A stretch of 8,462 nt of DNA, taken from contig JAUVQP010000061.1 in NCBI GenBank assembly GCA_030598075.1, positions 1 through 8,462 of the forward strand, written 5' to 3'. This DNA is from Miltoncostaeaceae bacterium (GTDB lineage: Bacteria; Actinomycetota; Thermoleophilia; Miltoncostaeales; Miltoncostaeaceae). The position numbers and the translations under genes are program-made. The notes below the pieces were generated by a model. The model made no database searches. It was not told the origin of the DNA and worked only from the letters and a program-made list of their open reading frames with translations. Position 1 is the first letter of the stretch. Each line of letters starts with the position of its first letter. This document shows positions 1-6,616 of this stretch, piece after piece.

Positions 1-186
1 GCCGCTCTGAACGATGTTCACGGCCGTCGTGGCGGCGACGGCGACGATCGTCACCGCAACCATCATGAGGATCAGCCGGCCGCCGATCAGGCGGGGCGAC
101 AGGCGGGACCAGCGGCCGCGGCGCGACGGCCGTGCGCCGGCGCCGGCGTCCCTGCCGGTGAAACGACTCTCGAACCTGGCGAACAT
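1..186 (-). CDS. N-terminal fragment of a membrane-anchored protein (possible sensor kinase)
   Basis: This gene begins at an ATG (complement of 184-186) and runs off the left edge, so only 62 residues are visible. Residues 1-37 are rich in Arg and Gly and look cytoplasmic. Residues about 38-58 form one strong hydrophobic helix (RLILMMVAVTIVAVAATTAV), after which the chain would enter the extracytoplasmic side. The frame has mostly G/C third positions, and it is the only frame here that gives a sensible membrane segment. No good Shine-Dalgarno is visible; an in-frame TTG lies five codons upstream. A short basic N-terminus followed by one helix is typical of two-component sensor kinases and of some anchored cyclases or secreted proteins. 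A PhoR-like kinase would fit next to pst genes, but no catalytic domain lies inside the window, so the function is a guess. Confidence 0.5.
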   Translation of the reverse strand, partial: MFARFESRFTGRDAGAGARPSRRGRWSRLSPRLIGGRLILMMVAVTIVAVAATTAVNIVQSG

Positions 187-345
187 GTATCGGCTCGGCA
201 ACTCGGGCGCGACGACCGGAGCGCGCCGACATCTCTGCCTAACTAGCGAATCGGCCCGCGCGACCCGGCCCTTGAGGCAGGGCACGCGCCTGCCGGCCGG
301 CCTCGCGAGCGCATCGCCCGCCTCTTGCGTCCCGCCGCCTGCGTC

Positions 346-391
346 CGGCTCGACCGCCAACTCGACCGCCCCGGTCGGCCGGCGTGAGCCG
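346..391 (-). terminator. Nested inverted repeat downstream of the hydrolase gene, possible terminator
   Basis: A perfect 6-bp stem with a 3-nt loop lies at 363-377 (CGACCG, CCC, CGGTCG). It is enclosed by a second 6-bp pairing, CGGCTC at 346-351 with GAGCCG at 386-391. The structure starts about 12 nt past the hydrolase stop codon and lies in the 216-nt gap before the next gene. There is no T-tract, so it is not a textbook intrinsic terminator, although high-GC bacteria often use stems without one. The direct repeat CTCGACCGCC at 349-358 and 361-370 contributes to the pattern. In such GC-rich DNA chance stems are common, so this is only a candidate. The rest of 187-402 shows nothing I can assign. 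Confidence 0.3.
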
Positions 392-402
392 AGCGCCTGG
401 AA

Positions 403-1377
403 TCAACCCCGAGGAGCCACCTCGTCGAGGAAGCCGTGAATCCAACGGCGGTACGTGGCTTGGTCGACGTTCCAGGACTCGACGTGGCCGGCGGCCGGCA
501 TGATGCGCAGCGTCACCAGGTCCGGCCGGCGCGCGACGAACGCGTCCAGAGGCCCGCGGGGGCAGGCCTCGTCGTCCGATCCCTGGATGGCCAGCACCGG
601 GGCGGCCAGGTCGTCCGCGTTCGCCACCTGGTCGATGAGGGACAGGTCGATGCCGGCACGCCGCTCGGCGGCGCGCATCGCGAGCGGGACCATCGCCTCG
701 GGAAGACCCCTCCGACGCGCCGCGCCGCGGAGCGTGGCCTCCGGCTGAAGGAACGGGCCATCGAGCACGACGCCTGCCAGAAGCGATGACAGGGGGGACA
801 GGCGCGCCGTGGTCAGGGCCATTCCCCCGCCCAACGAGAACCCCACGAGGAGGACCCGGCGGGCGCCCCGCCGGTGGGCGAAGCGCAGCGCGGCCTCGAC
901 GTCCCTCCACTCGGTGCACCCCATTCTGGCCAGGCCGTCGGGAATCGGGTCGACCTCGGCGTCGCCGCGATAGGAGATGAGAAGCGCCGGGATGCCTCGC
1001 TCGGCCAGCGCGCCGAGCGCGCGAAGCGGCTCACGGCGGTCGGCGCCGCGACCGTGCACCATGACGGCCCAGAGGTCTCCCGCTCCCCCCACCGACCAGG
1101 CGGGAAGGTCTCCGAGCTCTCCCGTCACCACGACCTCGCGGTAGTCACAGCCCAACTCGGATGGGTCGTCGAAGATCTCGCGGTCCATCAGCACGCGGTC
1201 TCCGCGGCGGAGGGTTCCCCGCTCGGGCGTGATGCGGCGAACGACGGTCCGCTCGTCGGCGCTCTCGACGCGCTCCGAGCGGGCCCGGCCGCCCTCCCAC
1301 CGAAGCGTGAACACCGCGCGCCGATCTGCCCAGCCGCGCCGCGGCAGGGTGACGAGCCGCTCGCGCACGCCGAGCAC
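403..1377 (-). CDS. Alpha/beta hydrolase family protein, last gene of the pst operon
   Basis: The product is a predicted cytoplasmic serine hydrolase with substrate unknown. With the GTG start at 1377 it has 324 residues. Residues 1-95 form an N-terminal region seen in actinobacterial members of this family. The hydrolase fold follows: the oxyanion-side motif VMVHGRG (106-111), then the nucleophile elbow GFSLGG with Ser181. The acid is probably Asp268 in IQGSDD, and the catalytic base is His298 in AAGHVE, so a full Ser-Asp-His triad is present. No signal peptide is visible. It follows pstB on the same strand with no real gap, so it should be co-transcribed with the phosphate genes. The reading frame stays open and codon-biased upstream of 1377 as far as the pstB stop, with no ATG, GTG or TTG. 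The true start may therefore be a CTG at 1474-1476 that overlaps the pstB stop and would add 33 residues. Esterase, thioesterase or lipase activity are all possible. Confidence 0.85.
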   Translation of the reverse strand: MLGVRERLVTLPRRGWADRRAVFTLRWEGGRARSERVESADERTVVRRITPERGTLRRGDRVLMDREIFDDPSELGCDYREVVVTGELGDLPAWSVGGAGDLWAVMVHGRGADRREPLRALGALAERGIPALLISYRGDAEVDPIPDGLARMGCTEWRDVEAALRFAHRRGARRVLLVGFSLGGGMALTTARLSPLSSLLAGVVLDGPFLQPEATLRGAARRRGLPEAMVPLAMRAAERRAGIDLSLIDQVANADDLAAPVLAIQGSDDEACPRGPLDAFVARRPDLVTLRIMPAAGHVESWNVDQATYRRWIHGFLDEVAPRG

Positions 1378-1472
1378 CGGCAGGTAGTGGTCGTCCGGTG
1401 GGGGCCCTGAGCCGGGACTGAGGAGCTCATCGACCAGCGGATCGATGAGCGTCGAGCGCTCGTCCGCGGCGC

Positions 1473-2336
1473 TCAGCCGATGCGGCCGGTGACGTACTCC
1501 TCGGTACGAGGGTCACCCGGCTGAGAGAAGATCTTGGCCGTGTCGTCGTACTCGACGACGACACCGGTGCGCTGGTCGTGCTCGTCCACCTCCACGGTGA
1601 GGAATGCGGTCCGGTCGGAGACGCGCGTCGCCTGCTGCATGTTGTGGGTCACGACGACGATCGTGTACTCGTCCCGGAGCCGAACCATGAGGTCCTCGAT
1701 GCGGCCCGTGGCGATCGGGTCAAGCGCCGAGCAGGGCTCGTCCATGAGAAGAACGTCGGGGTTCGTGGCGAGGGCGCGCGCGATGCAGAGCCGCTGCTGC
1801 TGGCCGCCCGACATGCCCACGGCGCTCCCCTTGAGGCGATCCTTGACCTCGTCCCAGAGCACGGCGTGCCGCAGCGAGCGCTCGACGACCTCGTCCATGT
1901 CGACCTTCATGCAGAGCACCCGCGGCCCGAACGCGACGTTGTCGTAGATCGACTTCGGAAACGGGTTCGGCTTCTGGAAGACCATGCCGATGCGCTTGCG
2001 TACCTCCACCGGATCCACGCTCGGGTCGTAGAGATCCTGGCCGTGATAGAGGACCTCGCCGGTCATCGAGGCCGACGGGATGAGGTCGTTCATGCGGTTG
2101 AACGTGCGGAGCAAGGTGGACTTGCCGCAGCCGGAGGGACCGATGAGCGCGGTGATCCTGTTCCGCTGGATGTCCATGCTGACGTTCTTGATGGCCGGAA
2201 CGCCGTCGTAGAACACGTGGACGTCGTTGGTGCGAAGGACGGTGTCGACCGCGACCGACGCCCCGGCCGATGTGGTCGTCGCTACCGGTTCCACGGACAC
2301 CACGGCGGAGGTTATCTGCTTGCTGGGGTCGGCCAC
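1473..2336 (-). CDS. pstB: Phosphate ABC transporter ATP-binding protein PstB
   Basis: This is the ATPase that powers high-affinity phosphate import, working as a dimer on the inner face of the PstC-PstA channel. All ABC landmarks are present in 287 residues: Walker A GPSGCGKST (66-74, Lys72), Q-loop Gln121 in VFQKPNPFP, signature SGGQQQR (176-182), Walker B VLLMDEP with Asp199 and Glu200, D-loop SALDP, and switch His231 in VTHNMQQA. The VFQKPNPFP stretch and the ending RTEEYVTGRIG are characteristic of PstB. It is longer than the usual 250-260 residues because of a Ser/Thr/Ala/Val-rich N-terminal extension of about 33 residues and an inserted segment at about 248-262 (VEVDEHDQRTG), as in many actinobacterial PstB. 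The start is GTG with AGGGCGG about 7 nt upstream, and the gap to pstA is 12 nt. No phoU follows. Confidence 0.96.
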   Translation of the reverse strand: MADPSKQITSAVVSVEPVATTTSAGASVAVDTVLRTNDVHVFYDGVPAIKNVSMDIQRNRITALIGPSGCGKSTLLRTFNRMNDLIPSASMTGEVLYHGQDLYDPSVDPVEVRKRIGMVFQKPNPFPKSIYDNVAFGPRVLCMKVDMDEVVERSLRHAVLWDEVKDRLKGSAVGMSGGQQQRLCIARALATNPDVLLMDEPCSALDPIATGRIEDLMVRLRDEYTIVVVTHNMQQATRVSDRTAFLTVEVDEHDQRTGVVVEYDDTAKIFSQPGDPRTEEYVTGRIG

Positions 2337-2348
2337 AGTCAGTCCGCC

Positions 2349-3296
2349 CTATGCATGCCGCTGGTAGCGGTTGCGGAGCCAGATCGCGAACGAGTTCATC
2401 ACGAGCAGGATGACGAGAAGGACGATGATGCCCGCCGCGGCCAGAACGCGAAATTCGTCCTGGGGGCGTGACACCCAGTTGAAAATCTGCACCGGGAGGG
2501 TCGTGTAGCCCTCGCTGAGGGGCCCGTCGGGGTTGAAGGTCACGAACACCGTGGCACCCACGAGCAGCAGTGGCGCGGTCTCGCCGATCGCGCGTGACAC
2601 GGCAAGGATCGCGCCCGTCGCGATCCCGGGAATGGCGTTCGGCAGCACGTGGTGCCAGATCGTCTGCCACTTGGTCGCGCCGAGAGCCATGGATGCCTCC
2701 CGCAGCGAGCTCGGCACCGCGCGGAGCGCCTCCCTCGACGCCAGGATGATGGTCGGCAGCACGAGCAGCGCGAGGGTCAACGACCCCGCGTACGCGACTT
2801 GGCCAAGACTCAGCGGCCCGCGCACGATCATCCCGAGCCCGAGGATTCCGAAGACGATCGATGGAACGGCGGCGAGGTTCTGGATGTTCACCTCGATGAC
2901 GCGCTTGTACCAGCGGTTGCCCTCGCCGTACTCCTCGAGGTAGATCGCCGCCCCGACACCGAGCGGGACCACGGTGAGGATCATCATCCCGATGACCCAG
3001 AGCGAGCCGAAGATGGCCGACTGGAGCCCCGCGTTCTCGGGAACGCCGGACGGGAAGTTGGTGAGCAACTCCAGGTTGAGGCGGGAGCGACCGTCGAGGA
3101 ACGCGTCGAGGATCAGGGTGAACAGCAGCGACAGGGCGACGAGCACGCTGAGCAGCAGCAGCGCGAGAAAGGCTGTGCTCTTCCACACCTCGGCCCTCGA
3201 GCGCATGCCCAGCGCCAAGGCCTCGCTGTCCTCGCCGGCGGCCCTGATCGCGTTCCGGGCGCCTGTGCGGAGCCGGCGGCGGTCGGGATCAGACAT
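2349..3296 (-). CDS. pstA: Phosphate ABC transporter permease PstA
   Basis: This is one of the two membrane subunits that form the phosphate channel with PstC. The 315 residues begin with a charged cytoplasmic segment (1-40). About six transmembrane helices follow, near 42-66, 92-118, 140-158, 168-188, 222-246 and 284-308. The cytoplasmic EAA loop that contacts PstB lies at about 189-220 (REALRAVPSSLREASMALGA, with the conserved Gly206), followed by the family-typical SRAIGETAPLLL. The assignment as PstA rather than PstC rests on IGETAPLL and on FNPDGPLSEGYTTLPVQIFNW. The start is ATG; the preceding in-frame codon triplets lead straight back to the pstC stop, so no longer start is possible. 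The gap to pstC is 17 nt and holds no evident Shine-Dalgarno, which suggests translational coupling to pstC. Confidence 0.95.
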   Translation of the reverse strand: MSDPDRRRLRTGARNAIRAAGEDSEALALGMRSRAEVWKSTAFLALLLLSVLVALSLLFTLILDAFLDGRSRLNLELLTNFPSGVPENAGLQSAIFGSLWVIGMMILTVVPLGVGAAIYLEEYGEGNRWYKRVIEVNIQNLAAVPSIVFGILGLGMIVRGPLSLGQVAYAGSLTLALLVLPTIILASREALRAVPSSLREASMALGATKWQTIWHHVLPNAIPGIATGAILAVSRAIGETAPLLLVGATVFVTFNPDGPLSEGYTTLPVQIFNWVSRPQDEFRVLAAAGIIVLLVILLVMNSFAIWLRNRYQRHA

Positions 3297-3314
3297 GGGC
3301 GACGCCGGGGGAGA

Positions 3315-4268
3315 TCACTCGTACACCTCACGGAACCTGCGCACCAGCCACGTGCTGACGACGTTCATCGTCAGCGTCATGACGAACAACAGCGCCCCGA
3401 CCGCGAAGACCGTCTTGTACTGGAGCGTGCCCACGCCGATGTCGCCGGTGGCCGAGGTCGCGATGAACGCGGTCATCGTCTGAATGCTCTCGACGGGGTT
3501 GAACGTGAGGTTCGGGGTGTTTCCGGCCGCGATCAGCACGACCATCGTCTCGCCGATCGCCCGCGAGACGCCCAGCACGAAGCTCGCGACGATGCCCGAG
3601 AGGGCGGCCGGCACCACGACGCGGAGGGCGACGGTGCGCCTTGTGGCCCCGAGGGCGTAGGCGCCCTCGCGCAGGCTGCCCGGCACCGCCGACATCGCGT
3701 CCTCGGAGATGGACGCGACCGTCGGGATGATCATGATGCCGAGCACGATGCCCGCCGCCCCGGCGCTGAAGATGCCGGGCGGGTCGCCGAGAAAGCCCGG
3801 CCAGTTGTCGCGGATGAGCGGCGTGATGAAGGTGAGGGCGAAGAAGCCGTAGGCGACCGTCGGAATGCCCTCGAGCACCTCGAGCACGGGCTTCACGACC
3901 CGCCGCACCCTTGGCGAGGCGTACTCGCTCAGGAAGATCGCGGCGCAGAGCCCGAGAGGTAGGGCGATGAGAACCGCCCAGAAGGTGACGCTGAGCGTTC
4001 CGACGACGATCGGCAGCACACCGAAGCTCGGGTCCGCGAAGAAGGGCGCCCACTCCTCGGCCGAGAAGAAGTCGAGCGGCGAGACCTCGCTGAAGAACTC
4101 GATCGTCGGCTGAAGCAGGGCGGCGACGATCCCGACGGTCGTGAGGACCGAGGCGAGGGCGCAGAAGACCAGGACGGCGAAGATCAGGCGCTCGCCGACG
4201 CGCCGGCGACTCTTCCCGAGGACGGGAGGCGTGGCGGGCGAGAGGATGGTCTCGTGGGTGCTCATCAC
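3315..4268 (-). CDS. pstC: Phosphate ABC transporter permease PstC
   Basis: This is the second membrane subunit of the phosphate importer. The 317 residues contain a short cytoplasmic N-terminus and about six transmembrane helices, near 27-52, 84-114, 130-150, 168-187, 218-245 and 284-307. A large extracytoplasmic loop lies around 55-83 (FFSAEEWAPFFADPSFGVLPIVVGT), typical of PstC. The EAA loop at about 188-218 contains SAVPGSLREGAYALGATR. The SRAIGETMVVLIAAGN motif and the following FNPVESIQTMTAFIA are diagnostic of PstC as opposed to PstA. Two adjacent starts exist, GTG at 4268 and ATG at 4265; the ATG is the more likely. No clear Shine-Dalgarno precedes them, and the gap to pstS is only about 20 nt, so coupling to pstS translation is likely. 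Confidence 0.95.
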   Translation of the reverse strand: MMSTHETILSPATPPVLGKSRRRVGERLIFAVLVFCALASVLTTVGIVAALLQPTIEFFSEVSPLDFFSAEEWAPFFADPSFGVLPIVVGTLSVTFWAVLIALPLGLCAAIFLSEYASPRVRRVVKPVLEVLEGIPTVAYGFFALTFITPLIRDNWPGFLGDPPGIFSAGAAGIVLGIMIIPTVASISEDAMSAVPGSLREGAYALGATRRTVALRVVVPAALSGIVASFVLGVSRAIGETMVVLIAAGNTPNLTFNPVESIQTMTAFIATSATGDIGVGTLQYKTVFAVGALLFVMTLTMNVVSTWLVRRFREVYE

Positions 4269-4288
4269 AGGAGGGGCCGCCGGGCCGC

Positions 4289-5242
4289 CTACTCCGTGGC
4301 GCCGCCGGCGAGGGCATCGATCTGCTCGATCGCCGTGTCGCGCTGCTCTTGGGAGAGCGGGATGACCAGCGCCTGCGAGGAGATGGCGTCGTTCTGCTCG
4401 ACGTAGAACCGCAGGAGGGCCTCGACATCGGGCCTGGCCAGCGCCGTGTCGGCCGAGTAGACGAAGAGCGGGCGGGCCAGCGGGGTGTACTCGCCCGCCT
4501 GGACGGTCTCGGCGCTCGGCCCGGTGCAGCCGCTGCCGTCGTCGATCTCGAGCGCGCGGACCTTGTCGGTGTTCTCCCGGATGAACGAGAGGCCGAAGTA
4601 GGCCATTCCGCCGAGGCTGCCGTTGACGCCGGTCACCGCGGCGTTGTCGTCCTCGCCGACGTTGTCGTAGTCGGTGCGCTGCGCCCCCGCCTCGCCGTTG
4701 ACGGCCCGGGTGAAGAAGTCGAAGGTCCCGCTGTCGGTGCCGGGGCCGAACAGCACCAACTTCTCGTCCGGGAAGCTCGGATCGACCTGATTCCAGCTAC
4801 TCACATCGCTGCCGGGCGCCCAGATCGCGTTCAGTTGCTCGAGGGTCAGGCACTGCGCCCAGTCGTTCTCGAGGTTCACCGCGACCGACAGGCCGTCGTA
4901 TGCGACCGTGATCTGCTCGAAGCCGATGCCGGCGGCGGCGCAGGCCTCGATCTCCTCCGGCGTGATCGCGCGCGAGGCATCCGCGATGTCGGTCTCACCG
5001 CGGCAGAACTTCGCGAAGCCGCCACCGGTGCCGGATGTCCCGACGGTGACCCGAGCGCCGGAGTTCCGATCCTGGAACTGCTCCGCCGCGGCCTCGCTCA
5101 GCGGCGCGACGGTGCTCGATCCGTCGATGACGATCGGACCGCCGCGGCCGTCCCCGCCGCCACATCCGGCGGCCACAGCACCGACGGCGATCGCGGTCGC
5201 GGCGACCAGGAGCGCTCGCCGACGCCGGCGTGGGGTTCGCAC
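4289..5242 (-). CDS. pstS: Phosphate-binding lipoprotein PstS
   Basis: This is the substrate-binding protein that captures phosphate outside the membrane and delivers it to PstC-PstA. The 317 residues start with a basic N-region (RTPRRRRR) and a hydrophobic core (10-26). A lipobox follows, with Cys27 preceded by AAG, so it should be lipid-anchored after signal peptidase II cleavage. A Gly-rich linker comes next. Phosphate-binding loops are visible: DGSSTVAPL (40-48), TSGTGGGF (69-76) followed by CRGETDIADASR (80-91), and GPGTDSGTFDFF (167-177, with Asp170, Ser171 and Thr173). The start is GTG with an AAGGAG ribosome-binding site 5 nt upstream. It is the first gene of a minus-strand pstSCAB series and sits about 100 bp downstream of 11-bp repeats that look like a Pho box. 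Confidence 0.96.
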   Translation of the reverse strand: MRTPRRRRRALLVAATAIAVGAVAAGCGGGDGRGGPIVIDGSSTVAPLSEAAAEQFQDRNSGARVTVGTSGTGGGFAKFCRGETDIADASRAITPEEIEACAAAGIGFEQITVAYDGLSVAVNLENDWAQCLTLEQLNAIWAPGSDVSSWNQVDPSFPDEKLVLFGPGTDSGTFDFFTRAVNGEAGAQRTDYDNVGEDDNAAVTGVNGSLGGMAYFGLSFIRENTDKVRALEIDDGSGCTGPSAETVQAGEYTPLARPLFVYSADTALARPDVEALLRFYVEQNDAISSQALVIPLSQEQRDTAIEQIDALAGGATE

Positions 5243-5247
5243 ACGTG

Positions 5248-5253
5248 CTCCTT
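5248..5253 (-). promoter_or_regulatory. Ribosome binding site of pstS
   Basis: The minus strand reads AAGGAG five bases before a GTG at 5242-5240. A second GTG lies three bases closer to this site but in a different frame, so the spacing together with the lipoprotein signal in the reading frame fixes the pstS start. This is the clearest Shine-Dalgarno of the operon; pstC and pstA lack an obvious one. Confidence 0.75.
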
Positions 5254-5341
5254 CTCACGGCAGCCTCTGGGACGTACCGGCCGGGAAACTCCACAAGCGG
5301 ACGAGGATGAGGCTACGACCCGCCCGAGCCGGGCGCGTGTC

Positions 5342-5385
5342 CGACCCGTGACCGTAATGTGACGAAGCTGTGACCACCTGCCGAC
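5342..5385 (-). promoter_or_regulatory. Pho box: 11-bp direct repeats upstream of pstS
   Basis: On the pstS sense strand four consecutive 11-bp units begin with GTC: GTCGGCAGGTG (5385-5375), then GTCACAGCTTC (5374-5364), then GTCACATTACG (5363-5353), then GTCACGGGTCG (5352-5342). The three central units share a perfect GTCAC at exact 11-bp spacing, and the next 11 bases (5341-5331) begin GACAC. An 11-bp period with a TCAC-type core is the known form of PhoB boxes in proteobacteria and PhoP boxes in Streptomyces (GTTCACC core). The location about 100 bp upstream of pstS supports phosphate-starvation control. The same array lies about 67 bp upstream of the divergent transporter gene. A possible -10, TAGCCT (5315-5310 on the minus strand), has no well-placed -35, as expected for an activator-dependent promoter, but that hexamer is weak. 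Confidence 0.8.
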
Positions 5386-5451
5386 ACCGGCGCGCGTCGG
5401 CGCACAACCCCCCGCGGACGGCGCGGCGGGCGAGGTGATACGAGAGGGCGC

Positions 5452-6579
5452 GTGATCCTTCTGAACGCTCTTCGCCGCCTCTCGTGGAGAACTCGGCTCT
5501 TCTACGCGATCCCTCTGGGCGTCACGCTCGCGTGGCTCGCCGCGGTGCTCGCGACGGGCGAGCTCTCGCGGGCGGCGAGCCACTGGCAGGCGTCGCTCAC
5601 CATGATCTTCGGAAGCTTCCTGGCCGGATCGTCTCCCGAGGGGGGCGGAGCGGTCGCGTTTCCGGTCTTCACCAAGGTGCTTCACACGCCCGCGGAGGTC
5701 GCGCGGACCTTCTCGCTCTCGATCCAGGCGGTGGGCATGTCGGTGGCGTCCGCGGCGATCCTGCTCGCACGCCGGCCGATCGACGTCCGCGCCTACGCCG
5801 TCGCCGCCCCCGTCGGCATCGTGGGGCTGCTGGCCGGCCTGGTGCTGCTCGGCGATCCTGACACGCCGTTCTGGAGCTTCAGAATCTCGGCCTCGTACGC
5901 GAAGGTGACCTTCACCATCGTGCTCGCGGCGATGAGCCTCATCATGTTCGTGATGCTCCGCGCCCGCGACGCGGGCACGGACCGCCGCCCGCGCTTCTCG
6001 CCGCGCATCGTGAGCGGACTCGCCCTCGCGGCGCTCGCCGGCGGGGTCATCACGTCGATGACCGGCACGGGCGTCAACGTCCTGCTCTTCCTGTTCGTCG
6101 TGGTCATGGCCGGACTTCACCCCAGCATCGGCGTGCCCACCAGCATCTTGGTCATGGCGACGGTCTCGGTCGCCGGGTTTCTGATCCTGGTCGTCGCTCA
6201 CGGCGAGTTCGACATCGCGTTCAACGCGGCGGGCCAGGTCGCGTCGGTGGACGGTCGGGCCCTCGTGCCACCGCTGCCGGCCGGCGAGGCGGACCTCTTC
6301 GGCCTCTGGCTCGCGTCGGTGCCCATCGTGGTGTGGGGGGCACCCCTCGGAACCTGGGTCGTCAGCCTTCTCAGAGAGGAGTGGTTGATCGCCTTCATCG
6401 GAGTGCTCGCGCTGACGGAGGTCGTGACCACGGCGTTCCTCCTGGACGATCTCTGGACGAACGCGGCGCTCACGGGCTACTTCGTGGGCGGGATGCTCGT
6501 CGCGATGACCGGCATCCTTCTGCTCCGCCGCTTCCGGCGCGCCATCCTCGGCCTCCCGGAGCCCGGGGCGGAGCCCTGA
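5452..6579 (+). CDS. TauE/SafE (TSUP) family membrane transporter
   Basis: This is an integral membrane protein of 375 residues in the family that includes sulfite and organosulfonate exporters; the substrate here is unknown. The two-fold repeat of the family is visible. The first half has FGSFLAGSSPEGGGAVAFPVF (53-73) followed by TPAEVARTFSLSIQAVGM (79-96). The second half has LAGGVITSMTGTGVNVLLFLF (195-215) followed by HPSIGVPTSILVMATVSV (223-240). Hydrophobic helices cover most of the chain, with polar loops near 168-184 and 251-283. The length is greater than the usual 250-270 residues, because of an N-terminal membrane segment and a long loop in the second half. The start is GTG with AGAGGG just upstream (spacing about 3-4 nt). 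It is transcribed divergently from pstS across the Pho box, which suggests phosphate-linked expression, but this is inference from position. Confidence 0.85.
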   Translation: MILLNALRRLSWRTRLFYAIPLGVTLAWLAAVLATGELSRAASHWQASLTMIFGSFLAGSSPEGGGAVAFPVFTKVLHTPAEVARTFSLSIQAVGMSVASAAILLARRPIDVRAYAVAAPVGIVGLLAGLVLLGDPDTPFWSFRISASYAKVTFTIVLAAMSLIMFVMLRARDAGTDRRPRFSPRIVSGLALAALAGGVITSMTGTGVNVLLFLFVVVMAGLHPSIGVPTSILVMATVSVAGFLILVVAHGEFDIAFNAAGQVASVDGRALVPPLPAGEADLFGLWLASVPIVVWGAPLGTWVVSLLREEWLIAFIGVLALTEVVTTAFLLDDLWTNAALTGYFVGGMLVAMTGILLLRRFRRAILGLPEPGAEP

Positions 6580-6616
6580 GGATGAGAGGCGGCCCTCCTC
6601 GCGGCAACAGGGGGCA

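Noticed and set aside
14..439. Plus-strand frame of 141 codons at the left edge
   Set aside because: It is antisense to the membrane-helix gene and to the hydrolase end, has no motif, and its composition resembles other shadows.
1720..3186. Long minus-strand open frame of 488 codons across pstA and pstB
   Set aside because: It is Arg/Gly/Pro/His-rich low-complexity translation overlapping two clearly recognisable genes in another frame, a usual shadow in GC-rich DNA.
2649..3962. Plus-strand open frame of 437 codons antisense to pstA and pstC
   Set aside because: The composition (Arg, Asp, His, Glu, Gly) is that of an antisense shadow and no domain is recognisable.
5386..5451. A defined promoter for the TSUP gene
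   Set aside because: The only AT-containing stretch (GTGATACG near 5435-5442) is too close to the start and matches -10 consensus poorly, so no promoter is called.
6580..6616. Bidirectional terminator between the converging transporter and crotonase genes
   Set aside because: Only short pairings are visible (GAGGA at 6578-6582 with TCCTC at 6596-6600, loop 13 nt), overlapping the stop codon and without a T-tract; too weak to call.
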